Shown one piece after another: positions 43,629-54,660 of a stretch of DNA of 64,000 nucleotides. The stretch's first letter is position 1, and each line of letters begins with the position of its first letter. The notes under the pieces were generated by a model, which was given only the letters and a program-made list of their open reading frames with translations, made no database searches and was not told the DNA's origin. Made by a program: the position numbers and the translations under genes. Origin of the DNA: Agarophyton chilense (Eukaryota > Rhodophyta > Florideophyceae > Gracilariales > Gracilariaceae); the NCBI GenBank assembly GCA_030374765.1, contig JARGXX010000001.1, forward strand, positions 868,001 to 932,000, read 5' to 3'.

Positions 43629-46600
43629 ATGTCGGACACGGAAATGGAATCCGAAAGTACTACCGGGATGAAAATCCCTCGTTTTCATGGAAGGCGTGGT
43701 GATGATTATGCCCTATGGCGCCATCGCCTTCGTGCTGCATGCCGTGTTAAAGGTGTGTGGAACGTTGTGGAATCCGATTCTGGATATTCAGCAACTACTG
43801 AAGCAACATCGGATACCGCTATTGATAGCGCTCGAGTTGTCGCCAAGCGCGAGAAGGCATGTGGAATCATAATATGCGCCTTGGGTGATGCGCCACTTCG
43901 TGTGGTCATGGATGTCGACGACGACCCGGCGCGCATGCTCGCATTACTTGATGCACGGTATGCGTCCAATCGTACTGTATCCAGAATTGCTGTGCAAACT
44001 CAACTATTCCGTATGGGATACAATGGTCAGAATATGTCAGGCTATGTGGACCAGTACACGGCGTTATTTGCTCAGTTAGAGCGCATGGGGAAGGATGCGG
44101 CAGTACCGGAGTCGCACAAAGCTCCCATGTTACTTGCTTCTATTGATCCCAATTGCACACTGGAGTCTACTGCTGCAGCTCTTCGAACCAAGGATATCGC
44201 TGAGCTTACATGGGACTACGTGGCCACGACCCTCATAGATGAATACAACGCGAAACAGGTGTCTGCAAGGCCGTCTGGACGTAGTTCACGTCGCAAGAAG
44301 AAGGGCAGGAAAAAATCTGGTCGACATTCTGAATCGACTAATCGTACCCGCAGTAGTGCAAACAACGAAGATGAGGAGTCTGATGGTCACTCCGACATTG
44401 AGTCTACTGCTCGTGCACTTGCTGCCGCCTTGAAATCGTCATCATTTGATCGTTCAGGATCGAGCAATGGACATCATTGCGACTTCTGTGATCGCGATGG
44501 ACACACACAAGATCGTTGCTTTATGAATCCGGACAACCCGGACAACCACTTGCCGCAGAGTATCCTCGATAAACTGTCGCCACAACCCAAGAGAATGGGT
44601 GGCAGTAGTGGTAGAAGCGCCTCGAGCAAGTCTTCTGGAAAGTCTGGCAAAATCGAAATTGCTGGTGCAACTGTGGAAAGGACCACTATAGTTCCGCCGA
44701 ATGACCTGAGTACCTACGCAGACAGCGGTGCGACAGTACATTGCTTCCATTCTGTTTGTGCGTTTGTGCCCGGTTCACTTGAACCTTGCGACGAAAGGAC
44801 AGTGATGCTTGCCGATAACACATCTGTTGTATCTAAACAACGCGGAGAGGTGATCATTCCTTTGGACAATGCGAACATACGTCTGAGTGATGCCCTACTG
44901 ACCCCCGCTCTGGGATACAACTTGGTTTCAACCGGGTGTTTGGCCGACAAAGGTATTGAGTCGCTCTTCGGTCGTCATAGTGTACGTTTGACGCTAGAGT
45001 CAAATGGTTTTGAGGTGGGCATTGGTGATCGTGACAAGGTATCTCGCATGTACACACTGCCTCAACCTTTAGGGCATGCTGGTGTGGAACTTGCGCTTTC
45101 GACTAAGTCTACGGAGACTCAACTGTGGCACCGACGACTGGCTCACATCAACCAACGTGATCTGCAACATGTACACAAGTACGCAGATGGAGTGCCGCAC
45201 TTGTGTGACATGGAGGAGGTATGCCGAGCATGTCGACTTGGCAAAGCTCATAAGCTTCCGTTCCCAGGTCACTTTGAACATGCATCCGCGGTTGGTGACA
45301 TTGTGCACTCGGATATTGTAGGTCCTCTGGAAAAGTCTTTTCCGGAAAAGTTTCAATATGCATGTACATTCCTCGATGATCACTCACGGTATGTGTTCCT
45401 AGGTCTGGTGATCCATCGCAGTGCTCTTAGTGATGTGTTTGTGGGTATTGCGGCAAAGTTTAAGCAGCTTGGAGGAGTGCATATCAAAAGTTTGCACTCG
45501 GACGGTGCAGAAGAATATATTGCCCTGCAAGAGAACTTGGCAGCAGAACATGGCCTCACTTCTTTCTCTGCTCCATACACCCCCGAACACAACGCTATAG
45601 CTGAGCGCATCAATCGTACCATGGTGGAAGCTGCTCGATCGTTGCTGATCCAAGCCGATCTACCAGAATGTTTGTGGCCATATGCGCTGAAACATGTTAT
45701 CTTTGTGCGTAATCGAGTGCAACATTCTACTGTTAACAACAGTCCCTACTTTCTGGTAACTGGAAATAAACCTTTGTTGAAGCACGTGCGTGTGTTTGGA
45801 TGCACTGCATTCGTGCTAAGGACTCCGCGTGGACCCAAGTTCGAGTCTCGTGCACTTGAGGGAGTGTACTTGGAGACTCTTGAGCATGGTGTGTACAAGG
45901 TACTCGTCGTTGATAATGACGGTACTACGCGTATTATTGAGTCACGACATGTTACTTTTGATGAATCCAAGTTCCCTGGCGCATCATCTCTTGCCAACTA
46001 CATGGATGATGAAAGTGCGTCAGATGCTGACTATAGCTCTGCTATGGAATTATGTGATAGCATTGATGACGAATCGGATACCTTCTCCGTCGATAATGTT
46101 GAGGAGGAGGTGGTTCATGACGGATCCTCGCACCTGATTCCAGCACTCAGGCAGTCGGAGTCAGACTCCTGCAGCAATGAAGACGATGCACAGGATTCCG
46201 AAAGTGATGACGAAAGTGCTGCTGATGACCTTGATACATCTGCCAACGCTGATACGGAACCACGCTACCCGCGGCGCACACGCCGTCAACCTCTGAGGTG
46301 GTTCATGGCAGGGTCTGCTCACTGTACATCGCAAGTCAAAGTCACTACTAGTGATGAGCCCTCACTCAAGGAGGCAATGTCCGCCAGTGCGGAGGAGCGT
46401 ACCATGTGGCAAGCAGCCGTCGATGAAGAGTTTTCATCATTGGAGTCGAAGCAAACTTGGAAACCTGATGACTCTCCTGCTTCACAACCACTACCAACTC
46501 ACGTCATACTGAAGGTAAAGCGCAATGCTGATGGGTCAGTTGAACGATTTAAGGCTCGTGTTGTAGCCGGTGGAAACCACCAAACATATGGTCAGGACTA

Positions 46601-47930
46601 CATGGAGACTTATGCACCAGTTGTTTCGTTCTCTTTGGTTCGCATATTCTTGTATCTGACGTTATGCTTGCGCATGTATGTGGTACAGGTGGATGTGAAG
46701 ACTGCGTTTCTCAATGGCGAACTTGAGGAAGATGTGTGGATCATGTCACCTCGAGGTATACCTGGCGTGACTTCACGATGCTTCAAATTGCTCAAGGCTA
46801 TCTATGGACTGAAGCAAGCGCACTTGGCATGGCACAACAAACTATGCGAGGATATGAAAAGCATATGTTTTGAAGAGTTACCGAGTGCACCTTGCGTGTT
46901 TCGCCGCCAAAACGAGAGCAATGAGGATGCGTTCGTGCTAGTTTATGTGGATGACTTGCTAATATTCACAACTTCTGCCATGGAACGTGATGCGATTTTG
47001 GAGGAGCTTAAGTCGTTTTACGAGCTGCGTGTGGCGGACGAAGTGAACTTGTACCTCGGCGTTGAATTCAAATGGACTTTAGATTCAGATGGTCGACCTG
47101 TGTCGCTGTATCTTGGTCAGTCACTGTACACGGAAAGCGTGTTGCGCCGTTTCGGGTTTCAGCGATCCAAGCCGGCATGCACCCCTATGGTAGAATCTTT
47201 TTTTACCGGGTGGACATCTGAGAAAGACAAATCCATCCAGGATACTCAGCTGTACCAGCAGATCATTGGATCGCTTTTGTATTTGGCACTGAGAACTCGG
47301 TTGGATATATTAGCACCCGTCCTAATCTTGGCTCGTTTTCAGAAATCGCCCACGGCCTACTGTCACAAGGCAGCAAAGCGGGTTCTTCGTTACCTTCGCG
47401 GTACAACTGAACATGGTGTGCACTATCACTCTGGCATGGTGAAACTGGAGGCGTACGTTGACTCTGACTACGCTGCGGACACGCGTGATCGCAAGTCAAT
47501 GTCTGGTTTCTTAGTGAAGCTTGGCAAAGCGACATGTATGTGGGGCGCAAGAAAACAGGCTTCGGTGGCGTTGTCTACCGGCGAGGCCGAGTATTATGCT
47601 TTGACGCTTGCGTGTCAGGAGGTCATTTGGTTGAAGCGTGTGCTTAAGGAGATTGGATGGAAAGTGCAAGGTGCTGTGCCCATTCGTTCGGACAACCAGT
47701 GCGCCATTGACTGGGCAACTGGTGAACGCTGTCCGTCGGGTCGCGCTAAGCACATTGACGTTAAGTTGCACTTCGTTCGGGAACTAGTCAAGGATAGTCA
47801 CATCAATGTGACGTACGTTCCAAGTGAAGACAATGATGCGGACTTCTTAACTAAACCACTTGGCCCAGGTCTTCACAACAATAACGTGGACCGTGTTGGA
47901 CTTGGCCGAGCAGTCGAGGAGGAGTGTTGA
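43629..47930 (+). CDS. Copia Gag-Pol polyprotein (array unit 2), intact
   Basis: 1433 residues from the ATG at 43629. Gag fills about residues 1-300 with knuckle Cys284, Cys287, His292, Cys297. Protease is D365-S-G. Integrase has D562, D625 and E659 (33 residues between the last two, slightly short of DD35E). An acidic Ser/Asp-rich linker follows. RT has D1022 in QVDVKTAFLNG and YVDD 1106-1109. RNase H has D1278, E1319 and D1355. The C-terminus EEEC is encoded by the purine tract plus the first three bases of LTR3, and the TGA is bases 4-6 of that LTR. Nothing in it looks inactivating. Confidence 0.96.
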   Translation: MSDTEMESESTTGMKIPRFHGRRGDDYALWRHRLRAACRVKGVWNVVESDSGYSATTEATSDTAIDSARVVAKREKACGIIICALGDAPLRVVMDVDDDPARMLALLDARYASNRTVSRIAVQTQLFRMGYNGQNMSGYVDQYTALFAQLERMGKDAAVPESHKAPMLLASIDPNCTLESTAAALRTKDIAELTWDYVATTLIDEYNAKQVSARPSGRSSRRKKKGRKKSGRHSESTNRTRSSANNEDEESDGHSDIESTARALAAALKSSSFDRSGSSNGHHCDFCDRDGHTQDRCFMNPDNPDNHLPQSILDKLSPQPKRMGGSSGRSASSKSSGKSGKIEIAGATVERTTIVPPNDLSTYADSGATVHCFHSVCAFVPGSLEPCDERTVMLADNTSVVSKQRGEVIIPLDNANIRLSDALLTPALGYNLVSTGCLADKGIESLFGRHSVRLTLESNGFEVGIGDRDKVSRMYTLPQPLGHAGVELALSTKSTETQLWHRRLAHINQRDLQHVHKYADGVPHLCDMEEVCRACRLGKAHKLPFPGHFEHASAVGDIVHSDIVGPLEKSFPEKFQYACTFLDDHSRYVFLGLVIHRSALSDVFVGIAAKFKQLGGVHIKSLHSDGAEEYIALQENLAAEHGLTSFSAPYTPEHNAIAERINRTMVEAARSLLIQADLPECLWPYALKHVIFVRNRVQHSTVNNSPYFLVTGNKPLLKHVRVFGCTAFVLRTPRGPKFESRALEGVYLETLEHGVYKVLVVDNDGTTRIIESRHVTFDESKFPGASSLANYMDDESASDADYSSAMELCDSIDDESDTFSVDNVEEEVVHDGSSHLIPALRQSESDSCSNEDDAQDSESDDESAADDLDTSANADTEPRYPRRTRRQPLRWFMAGSAHCTSQVKVTTSDEPSLKEAMSASAEERTMWQAAVDEEFSSLESKQTWKPDDSPASQPLPTHVILKVKRNADGSVERFKARVVAGGNHQTYGQDYMETYAPVVSFSLVRIFLYLTLCLRMYVVQVDVKTAFLNGELEEDVWIMSPRGIPGVTSRCFKLLKAIYGLKQAHLAWHNKLCEDMKSICFEELPSAPCVFRRQNESNEDAFVLVYVDDLLIFTTSAMERDAILEELKSFYELRVADEVNLYLGVEFKWTLDSDGRPVSLYLGQSLYTESVLRRFGFQRSKPACTPMVESFFTGWTSEKDKSIQDTQLYQQIIGSLLYLALRTRLDILAPVLILARFQKSPTAYCHKAAKRVLRYLRGTTEHGVHYHSGMVKLEAYVDSDYAADTRDRKSMSGFLVKLGKATCMWGARKQASVALSTGEAEYYALTLACQEVIWLKRVLKEIGWKVQGAVPIRSDNQCAIDWATGERCPSGRAKHIDVKLHFVRELVKDSHINVTYVPSEDNDADFLTKPLGPGLHNNNVDRVGLGRAVEEEC

Positions 47931-48597
47931 GGTTTGGTCGACTGTGCCCCCAAGCCCTTTGGAGTGTTGGAAATAGTGGAAAACAAAAAGTGGATTTAAG
48001 CATGGGCACTTTTGGGCACCCTCCGCGGAAAAACGCATATGCGCCTCATCTCAATCTCAACGTGAAACGGCCATCTGATTGGCTACTGCAAATGCCCTCA
48101 TGCAACGTGGTATGGACAAGTGGTCTGGTTCTAATGGGGCGTGTTGGGGCTTCGGCCCAAGTGGAGCGATTTGATTGGACGAGAGCGCTGAATGAGCACG
48201 GGCTATGCAGTTGGAGAGAATGTGCGAATGTGGGCTGGATACGGGGTTTGGCCGTAACAGCCGAATCTGGGCTGCGCGGGGTGGTTGGCACTGGCGCACC
48301 ACTTTGGATGATTTTTTGAGTTTTTATTTGATATGCTTCATGTTTGAAATTGTTTTGGCGCGCAACTCCTCGTCGCACAGTGGCAAGGTGTGAGACGTGG
48401 GTCACCCGCCGACGGTCAGCACCGGCGGCGGAACTGCGTGCGAGGTAGATATAGTTTTCAATGACGGTCGCCAACGATCGAAGTAAATTGTGAAGGCTGA
48501 CTACCTTCCTTTGTTTCTCTTCTTTTATTTTTCTCTTCTTCTCGTCTTTTCCCCCTCTTCTTCCTTTTCCTTTACCTAACCTGCGCTCACGTTGTGA
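47925..48597 (+). repeat. Array LTR3, shared by two units
   Basis: 673 bp. It serves as 3' LTR of unit 2 and 5' LTR of unit 3. It carries the LTR1/LTR4 variants, not those of LTR2. The purine tract GAGGAGGAG precedes it and the PBS follows at 48598. Confidence 0.93.
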
Positions 48598-48941
48598 GGT
48601 TATGGGCCCAGAGCGTCGACTCTTCGCAGACGTCACGCTCTACTAACATTTATTTGGATTCAAGAAGATTCCCTACTGCGACAGGTGCGCGATCTACGAC
48701 TAACGCTCATCTGGATTCAAGAAGTTATTTTGTTTTGCGACAGGCGTGTACCCTGCGGACTTCCTCCTTGGTGGCGAAAACATATCGCGTTTGTTAGTAC
48801 CCCCTTGGCACGAGACCGGGAAGTCTGCCAAATCCTGCTCTCCGTCCGTAGAGTACGGAGGTCGATGAATTGGGCTTGGAAGTGTAGGAGCAACCGTACT
48901 ACACCGCACGACCGCGCTACTTTCCCGCAAGAGGCTAGCTT

Positions 48942-49164
48942 GGGTCAACTGGGGGAAGTGTATCTTGACGACACCCCTCCTTGGGACGCCTCGTAGGGAC
49001 TAAAAGCGCCGGACTCTGAAGTGCGCAGAGTTCGGTAGGTAATCAAAGCGTACCTCACCTGGAGAGAGTAACCAGGGTCCAGGGGATCATCCTTTAGGGT
49101 AGCGGAGGTAGTTTCTCCCGCCAGTGCGCCCGCCTACCTCGAGCAAGTCTCGGTAGGTTCAATC
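48942..49164 (+). other. Structured leader RNA module (array unit 3)
   Basis: This is the same module as at 40242-40464. The downstream CCCGGAGTC variant is shared with unit 1. Confidence 0.55.
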
Positions 49165-49510
49165 AAGAAGTTTCAACCCGGAGTCGAGAAGTTTGTCTGT
49201 TCCGGGTACGCCTTCTGCCACTGCCCGTGAGTATACTCCAAGCGTGGGAGCACCCGAGCTCCGCTTGTGATCGCGTACGAGACGCGTCTCGGTGAGCGTT
49301 GCAGGCTACGTCAAAAGTCTCCGCTGTCGTCCTCGCTGTCGAACGTTTGAGTTGGGATACTCCGTTCGGGCAAGCTCGGCCACGAATTCATCACTGCTCG
49401 TGGCCCTTTTGTTAAACTTCCCAAGGCATTGAGTCCCTCACTCTGCTTCCCTCTACTAATTAATTTCGTTTGGTTCCGTTCTATCTGCTTCGTGGATAAC
49501 AGACTGAAAT

Positions 49511-52500
49511 ATGTCGGACACGGAAATGGAATCCGAAAGTACTACCGGGATGAAAATCCCTCGTTTTCATGGAAGGCGTGGTGATGATTATGCCCTATGG
49601 CGCCATCGCCTTCGTGCTGCATGCCGTGTTAAAGGTGTGTGGAACGTTGTGGAATCCGATTCTGGATATTCAGCAACTACTGAAGCAACATCGGATACCG
49701 CTATTGATAGCGCTCGAGTTGTCGCCAAGCGCGAGAAGGCATGTGGAATCATAATATGCGCCTTGGGTGATGCGCCACTTCGTGTGGTCATGGATGTCGA
49801 CGACGACCCGGCGCGCATGCTCGCATTACTTGATGCACGGTATGCGTCCAATCGTACTGTATCCAGAATTGCTGTGCAGACTCAACTATTCCGTATGGGA
49901 TACAATGGTCAGAATATGTCAGGCTATGTGGACCAGTACACGGCGTTATTTGCTCAGTTAGAGCGCATGGGGAAGGATGCGGCAGTACCGGAGTCGCACA
50001 AAGCTCCCATGTTACTTGCTTCTATTGATCCCAATTGCACACTGGAGTCTACTGCTGCAGCTCTTCGAACCAAGGATATCGCTGAGCTTACATGGGACTA
50101 CGTGGCCACGACCCTCATAGATGAATACAACGCGAAACAGGTGTCTGCAAGGCCGTCTGGACGTAGTTCACGTCGCAAGAAGAAGGGCAGGAAAAAATCT
50201 GGTCGACATTCTGAATCGACTAATCGTACCCGCAGTAGTGCAAACAACGAAGATGAGGAGTCTGATGGTCACTCCGACATTGAGTCTACTGCTCGTGCAC
50301 TTGCTGCCGCCTTGAGATCGTCATCATTTGATCGTTCAGGATCGAGCAATGGACATCATTGCGACTTCTGTGATCGCGATGGACACACACAAGATCGTTG
50401 CTTTATGAATCCGGACAACCCGGACAACCACTTGCCGCAGAGTATCCTCGATAAACTGTCGCCACAACCCAAGCGAATGGGTGCCAGTAGTGGTAGAAGC
50501 GCCTCGAGCAAGTCTTCTGGAAAGTCTGGAAAAATCGAAATTGCTGGTGCAACTGTGGAAAGGACCACTATAGTTCCGCCGAATGACCTGAGTACCTACG
50601 CAGACAGCGGTGCGACAGTACATTGCTTCCATTCTGTTTGTGCGTTCGTGCCCGGTTCACTTGAACCTTGCGACGAAAGGACAGTGATGCTTGCCGATAA
50701 CACATCTGTTGTATCTAAACAACGCGGAGAGGTGATCATTCCTTTGGACAATGCGAACATACGTCTGAGTGATGCCCTACTGACCCCCGCTCTGGGATAC
50801 AACTTGGTTTCAACCGGGTGTTTGGCCGACAAAGGTATTGAGTCGCTCTTCGGTCGTCATAGTGTACGTTTGACGCTAGAGTCAAATGCTTTTGAGGTGG
50901 GCATTGGTGATCGTGACAAGGTATCTCGCATGTACACACTGCCTCAACCTTTAGGGCATGCTGGTGTGGAACTTGCGCTTTCGACTAAGTCTACGGAGAC
51001 TCAACTGTGGCACCGACGACTGGCTCACATCAACCAACGTGATCTGCAACATGTACACAAGTACGCAGATGGAGTGCCGCACTTGTGTGACATGGAGGAG
51101 GTATGCCGAGCATGTCGACTTGGCAAAGCTCATAAGCTTCCGTTCCCAGGTCACTTTGAACATGCATCCGCGGTTGGTGACATTGTGCACTCGGATATTG
51201 TAGGTCCTCTGGAAAAGTCTTTTCCGGAAAAGTTTCAATATGCATGTACATTCCTCGATGATCACTCACGGTATGTGTTCCTAGGTCTGGTGATCCATCG
51301 CAGTGCTCTTAGTGATGTGTTTGTGGGTATTGCGGCAAAGTTTAAGCAGCTTGGAGGAGTGCATATCAAAAGTTTGCACTCGGACGGTGCAGAAGAATAT
51401 ATTGCCCTGCAAGAGAACTTGGCAGCAGAACATGGCCTCACTTCTTTCTCTGCTCCATACACCCCCGAACACAACGCTATAGCTGAGCGCATCAATCGTA
51501 CCATGGTGGAAGCTGCTCGATCGTTGCTGATCCAAGCCGATCTACCAGAATGTTTGTGGCCATATGCGCTGAAACATGTTATCTTTGTGCGTAATCGAGT
51601 GCAACATTCTACTGTTAACAACAGTCCCTACTTTCTGGTAACTGGAAATAAACCTTTGTTGAAGCACGTGCGTGTGTTTGGATGCACTGCATTCGTGCTA
51701 AGGACTCCGCGTGGACCCAAGTTCGAGTCTCGTGCACTTGAGGGAGTGTACTTGGAGACTCTTGAGCATGGTGTGTACAAGGTACTCGTCGTTGATAATG
51801 ACGGTACTACGCGTATTATTGAGTCACGACATGTTACTTTTGATGAATCCAAGTTCCCTGGCGCATCATCTCTTGCCAACTACATGGATGATGAAAGTGC
51901 GTCAGATGCTGACTATAGCTCTGCTATGGAATTATGTGATAGCATTGATGACGAATCGGATACCTTCTCCGTCGATAATGTTGAGGAGGAGGTGGTTCAT
52001 GACGGATCCTCGCACCTGATTCCAGCACTCAGGCAGTCGGAGTCAGACTCCTGCAGCAATGAAGACGATGCACAGGATTCCGAAAGTGATGACGAAAGTG
52101 CTGCTGATGACCTTGATACATCTGCCAACGCTGATACGGAACCACGCTACCCGCGGCGCACACGCCGTCAACCTCTGAGGTGGTTCATGGCAGGGTCTGC
52201 TCACTGTACATCGCAAGTCAAAGTCACTACTAGTGATGAGCCCTCACTCAAGGAGGCAATGTCCGCCAGTGCGGAGGAGCGTACCATGTGGCAAGCAGCC
52301 GTCGATGAAGAGTTTTCATCATTGGAGTCGAAGCAAACTTGGAAACCTGATGACTCTCCTGCTTCACAACCACTACCAACTCACGTCATACTGAAGGTAA
52401 AGCGCAATGCTGATGGGTCAGTTGAACGATTTAAGGCTCGTGTTGTAGCCGGTGGAAACCACCAAACATATGGTCAGGACTACATGGAGACTTATGCACC

Positions 52501-53812
52501 AGTTGTTTCGTTCTCTTTGGTTCGCATATTCTTGTATCTGACGTTATGCTTGCGCATGTATGTGGTACAGGTGGATGTGAAGACTGCGTTTCTCAATGGC
52601 GAACTTGAGGAAGATGTGTGGATCATGTCACCTCGAGGTATACCTGGCGTGACTTCACGATGCTTCAAATTGCTCAAGGCTATCTATGGACTGAAGCAAG
52701 CGCACTTGGCATGGCACAACAAACTATGCGAGGATATGAAAAGCATATGTTTTGAAGAGTTACCGAGTGCACCTTGCGTGTTTCGCCGCCAAAACGAGAG
52801 CAATGAGGATGCGTTCGTGCTAGTTTATGTGGATGACTTGCTAATATTCACAACTTCTGCCATGGAACGTGATGCGATTTTGGAGGAGCTTAAGTCGTTT
52901 TACGAGCTGCGTGTGGCGGACGAAGTGAACTTGTACCTCGGCGTTGAATTCAAATGGACTTTAGATTCAGATGGTCGACCTGTGTCGCTGTATCTTGGTC
53001 AGTCACTGTACACGGAAAGCGTGTTGCGCCGTTTCGGGTTTCAGCGATCCAAGCCGGCATGCACCCCTATGGTAGAATCTTTTTTTACCGGGTGGACATC
53101 TGAGAAAGACAAATCCATCCAGGATACTCAGCTGTACCAGCAGATCATTGGATCGCTTTTGTATTTGGCACTGAGAACTCGGTTGGATATATTAGCACCC
53201 GTCCTAATCTTGGCTCGTTTTCAGAAATCGCCCACGGCCTACTGTCACAAGGCAGCAAAGCGGGTTCTTCGTTACCTTCGCGGTACAACTGAACATGGTG
53301 TGCACTATCACTCTGGCATGGTGAAACTGGAGGCGTACGTTGACTCTGACTACGCTGCGGACACGCGTGATCGCAAGTCAATGTCTGGTTTCTTAGTGAA
53401 GCTTGGCAAAGCGACATGTATGTGGGGCGCAAGAAAACAGGCTTCGGTGGCGTTGTCTACCGGCGAGGCCGAGTATTATGCTTTGACGCTTGCGTGTCAG
53501 GAGGTCATTTGGTTGAAGCGTGTGCTTAAGGAGATTGGATGGAAAGTGCAAGGTGCTGTGCCCATTCGTTCGGACAACCAGTGCGCCATTGACTGGGCAA
53601 CTGGTGAACGCTGTCCGTCGGGTCGCGCTAAGCACATTGACGTTAAGTTGCACTTCGTTCGGGAACTAGTCAAGGATAGTCACATCAATGTGACGTACGT
53701 TCCAAGTGAAGACAATGATGCGGACTTCTTAACTAAACCACTTGGCCCAGGTCTTCACAACAATAACGTGGACCGTGTTGGACTTGGCCGAGCAGTCGAG
53801 GAGGAGTGTTGA
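49511..53812 (+). CDS. Copia Gag-Pol polyprotein (array unit 3), intact
   Basis: 1433 residues, same domains and catalytic residues as the unit-2 copy. It differs at a few residues (for example LRSSS for LKSSS and RMGASS for RMGGSS in gag, and SNAFEVG for SNGFEVG before integrase). In the shared 5' part it has the unit-1 variants, supporting common origin of units 1 and 3. The stop codon is again supplied by the following LTR (LTR4). Confidence 0.96.
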   Translation: MSDTEMESESTTGMKIPRFHGRRGDDYALWRHRLRAACRVKGVWNVVESDSGYSATTEATSDTAIDSARVVAKREKACGIIICALGDAPLRVVMDVDDDPARMLALLDARYASNRTVSRIAVQTQLFRMGYNGQNMSGYVDQYTALFAQLERMGKDAAVPESHKAPMLLASIDPNCTLESTAAALRTKDIAELTWDYVATTLIDEYNAKQVSARPSGRSSRRKKKGRKKSGRHSESTNRTRSSANNEDEESDGHSDIESTARALAAALRSSSFDRSGSSNGHHCDFCDRDGHTQDRCFMNPDNPDNHLPQSILDKLSPQPKRMGASSGRSASSKSSGKSGKIEIAGATVERTTIVPPNDLSTYADSGATVHCFHSVCAFVPGSLEPCDERTVMLADNTSVVSKQRGEVIIPLDNANIRLSDALLTPALGYNLVSTGCLADKGIESLFGRHSVRLTLESNAFEVGIGDRDKVSRMYTLPQPLGHAGVELALSTKSTETQLWHRRLAHINQRDLQHVHKYADGVPHLCDMEEVCRACRLGKAHKLPFPGHFEHASAVGDIVHSDIVGPLEKSFPEKFQYACTFLDDHSRYVFLGLVIHRSALSDVFVGIAAKFKQLGGVHIKSLHSDGAEEYIALQENLAAEHGLTSFSAPYTPEHNAIAERINRTMVEAARSLLIQADLPECLWPYALKHVIFVRNRVQHSTVNNSPYFLVTGNKPLLKHVRVFGCTAFVLRTPRGPKFESRALEGVYLETLEHGVYKVLVVDNDGTTRIIESRHVTFDESKFPGASSLANYMDDESASDADYSSAMELCDSIDDESDTFSVDNVEEEVVHDGSSHLIPALRQSESDSCSNEDDAQDSESDDESAADDLDTSANADTEPRYPRRTRRQPLRWFMAGSAHCTSQVKVTTSDEPSLKEAMSASAEERTMWQAAVDEEFSSLESKQTWKPDDSPASQPLPTHVILKVKRNADGSVERFKARVVAGGNHQTYGQDYMETYAPVVSFSLVRIFLYLTLCLRMYVVQVDVKTAFLNGELEEDVWIMSPRGIPGVTSRCFKLLKAIYGLKQAHLAWHNKLCEDMKSICFEELPSAPCVFRRQNESNEDAFVLVYVDDLLIFTTSAMERDAILEELKSFYELRVADEVNLYLGVEFKWTLDSDGRPVSLYLGQSLYTESVLRRFGFQRSKPACTPMVESFFTGWTSEKDKSIQDTQLYQQIIGSLLYLALRTRLDILAPVLILARFQKSPTAYCHKAAKRVLRYLRGTTEHGVHYHSGMVKLEAYVDSDYAADTRDRKSMSGFLVKLGKATCMWGARKQASVALSTGEAEYYALTLACQEVIWLKRVLKEIGWKVQGAVPIRSDNQCAIDWATGERCPSGRAKHIDVKLHFVRELVKDSHINVTYVPSEDNDADFLTKPLGPGLHNNNVDRVGLGRAVEEEC

Positions 53813-54479
53813 GGTTTGGTCGACTGTGCCCCCAAGCCCTTTGGAGTGTTGGAAATAGTGGAAAACAAAAAGTGGATTTAAGCATGGGCACTTTTGGGCA
53901 CCCTCCGCGGAAAAACGCATATGCGCCTCATCTCAATCTCAACGTGAAACGGCCATCTGATTGGCTACTGCAAATGCCCTCATGCAACGTGGTATGGACA
54001 AGTGGTCTGGTTCTAATGGGGCGTGTTGGGGCTTCGGCCCAAGTGGAGCGATTTGATTGGACGAGAGCGCTGAATGAGCACGGGCTATGCAGTTGGAGAG
54101 AATGTGCGAATGTGGGCTGGATACGGGGTTTGGCCGTAACAGCCGAATCTGGGCTGCGCGGGGTGGTTGGCACTGGCGCACCACTTTGGATGATTTTTTG
54201 AGTTTTTATTTGATATGCTTCATGTTTGAAATTGTTTTGGCGCGCAACTCCTCGTCGCACAGTGGCAAGGTGTGAGACGTGGGTCACCCGCCGACGGTCA
54301 GCACCGGCGGCGGAACTGCGTGCGAGGTAGATATAGTTTTCAATGACGGTCGCCAACGATCGAAGTAAATTGTGAAGGCTGACTACCTTCCTTTGTTTCT
54401 CTTCTTTTATTTTTCTCTTCTTCTCGTCTTTTCCCCCTCTTCTTCCTTTTCCTTTACCTAACCTGCGCTCACGTTGTGA
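53807..54479 (+). repeat. Array LTR4
   Basis: 673 bp, ending TTGTGA, followed by the TACAG duplication. Confidence 0.93.
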
Positions 54480-54660
54480 TACAGTGATGGATCATAGCAG
54501 GTTATCGGCTACTAGGAGCGCTGTGCCGTTTAGAATCAGCTGGTGCACGATATATTAAAGATATATCGTGAAACGAGCTCTGAAATGTATGGCGAGCTTG
54601 GTTAAGGACATTTTATTTTAAAAGCAATGGGGCAGTTGTAGCATATTATGCCGTTCAAAC

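Larger units (their letters stand above)
39225..54479 (+). mobile_element. Family A tandem array: 4 LTRs, 1 truncated and 2 full interiors
   Basis: The order is LTR1 (39225-39897), truncated interior (39898-42042), LTR2 (42043-42715), full interior (42716-47924), LTR3 (47925-48597), full interior (48598-53806), LTR4 (53807-54479). All LTRs are 673 bp and both full interiors are 5209 bp. The outer flanks share TACAG (39220-39224 and 54480-54484), so the array occupies a single original insertion site. Near-identity of all parts indicates a recent origin. Both complete Gag-Pol frames are intact. Confidence 0.93.

Noticed and set aside
54512-54570. Helitron 3' end: CTAG plus the 10-bp hairpin at 54546-54570
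   Set aside because: The hairpin is about 30 nt from the CTAG instead of about 10, and the loop and stem are AT-rich. There is no second copy to confirm the terminus.
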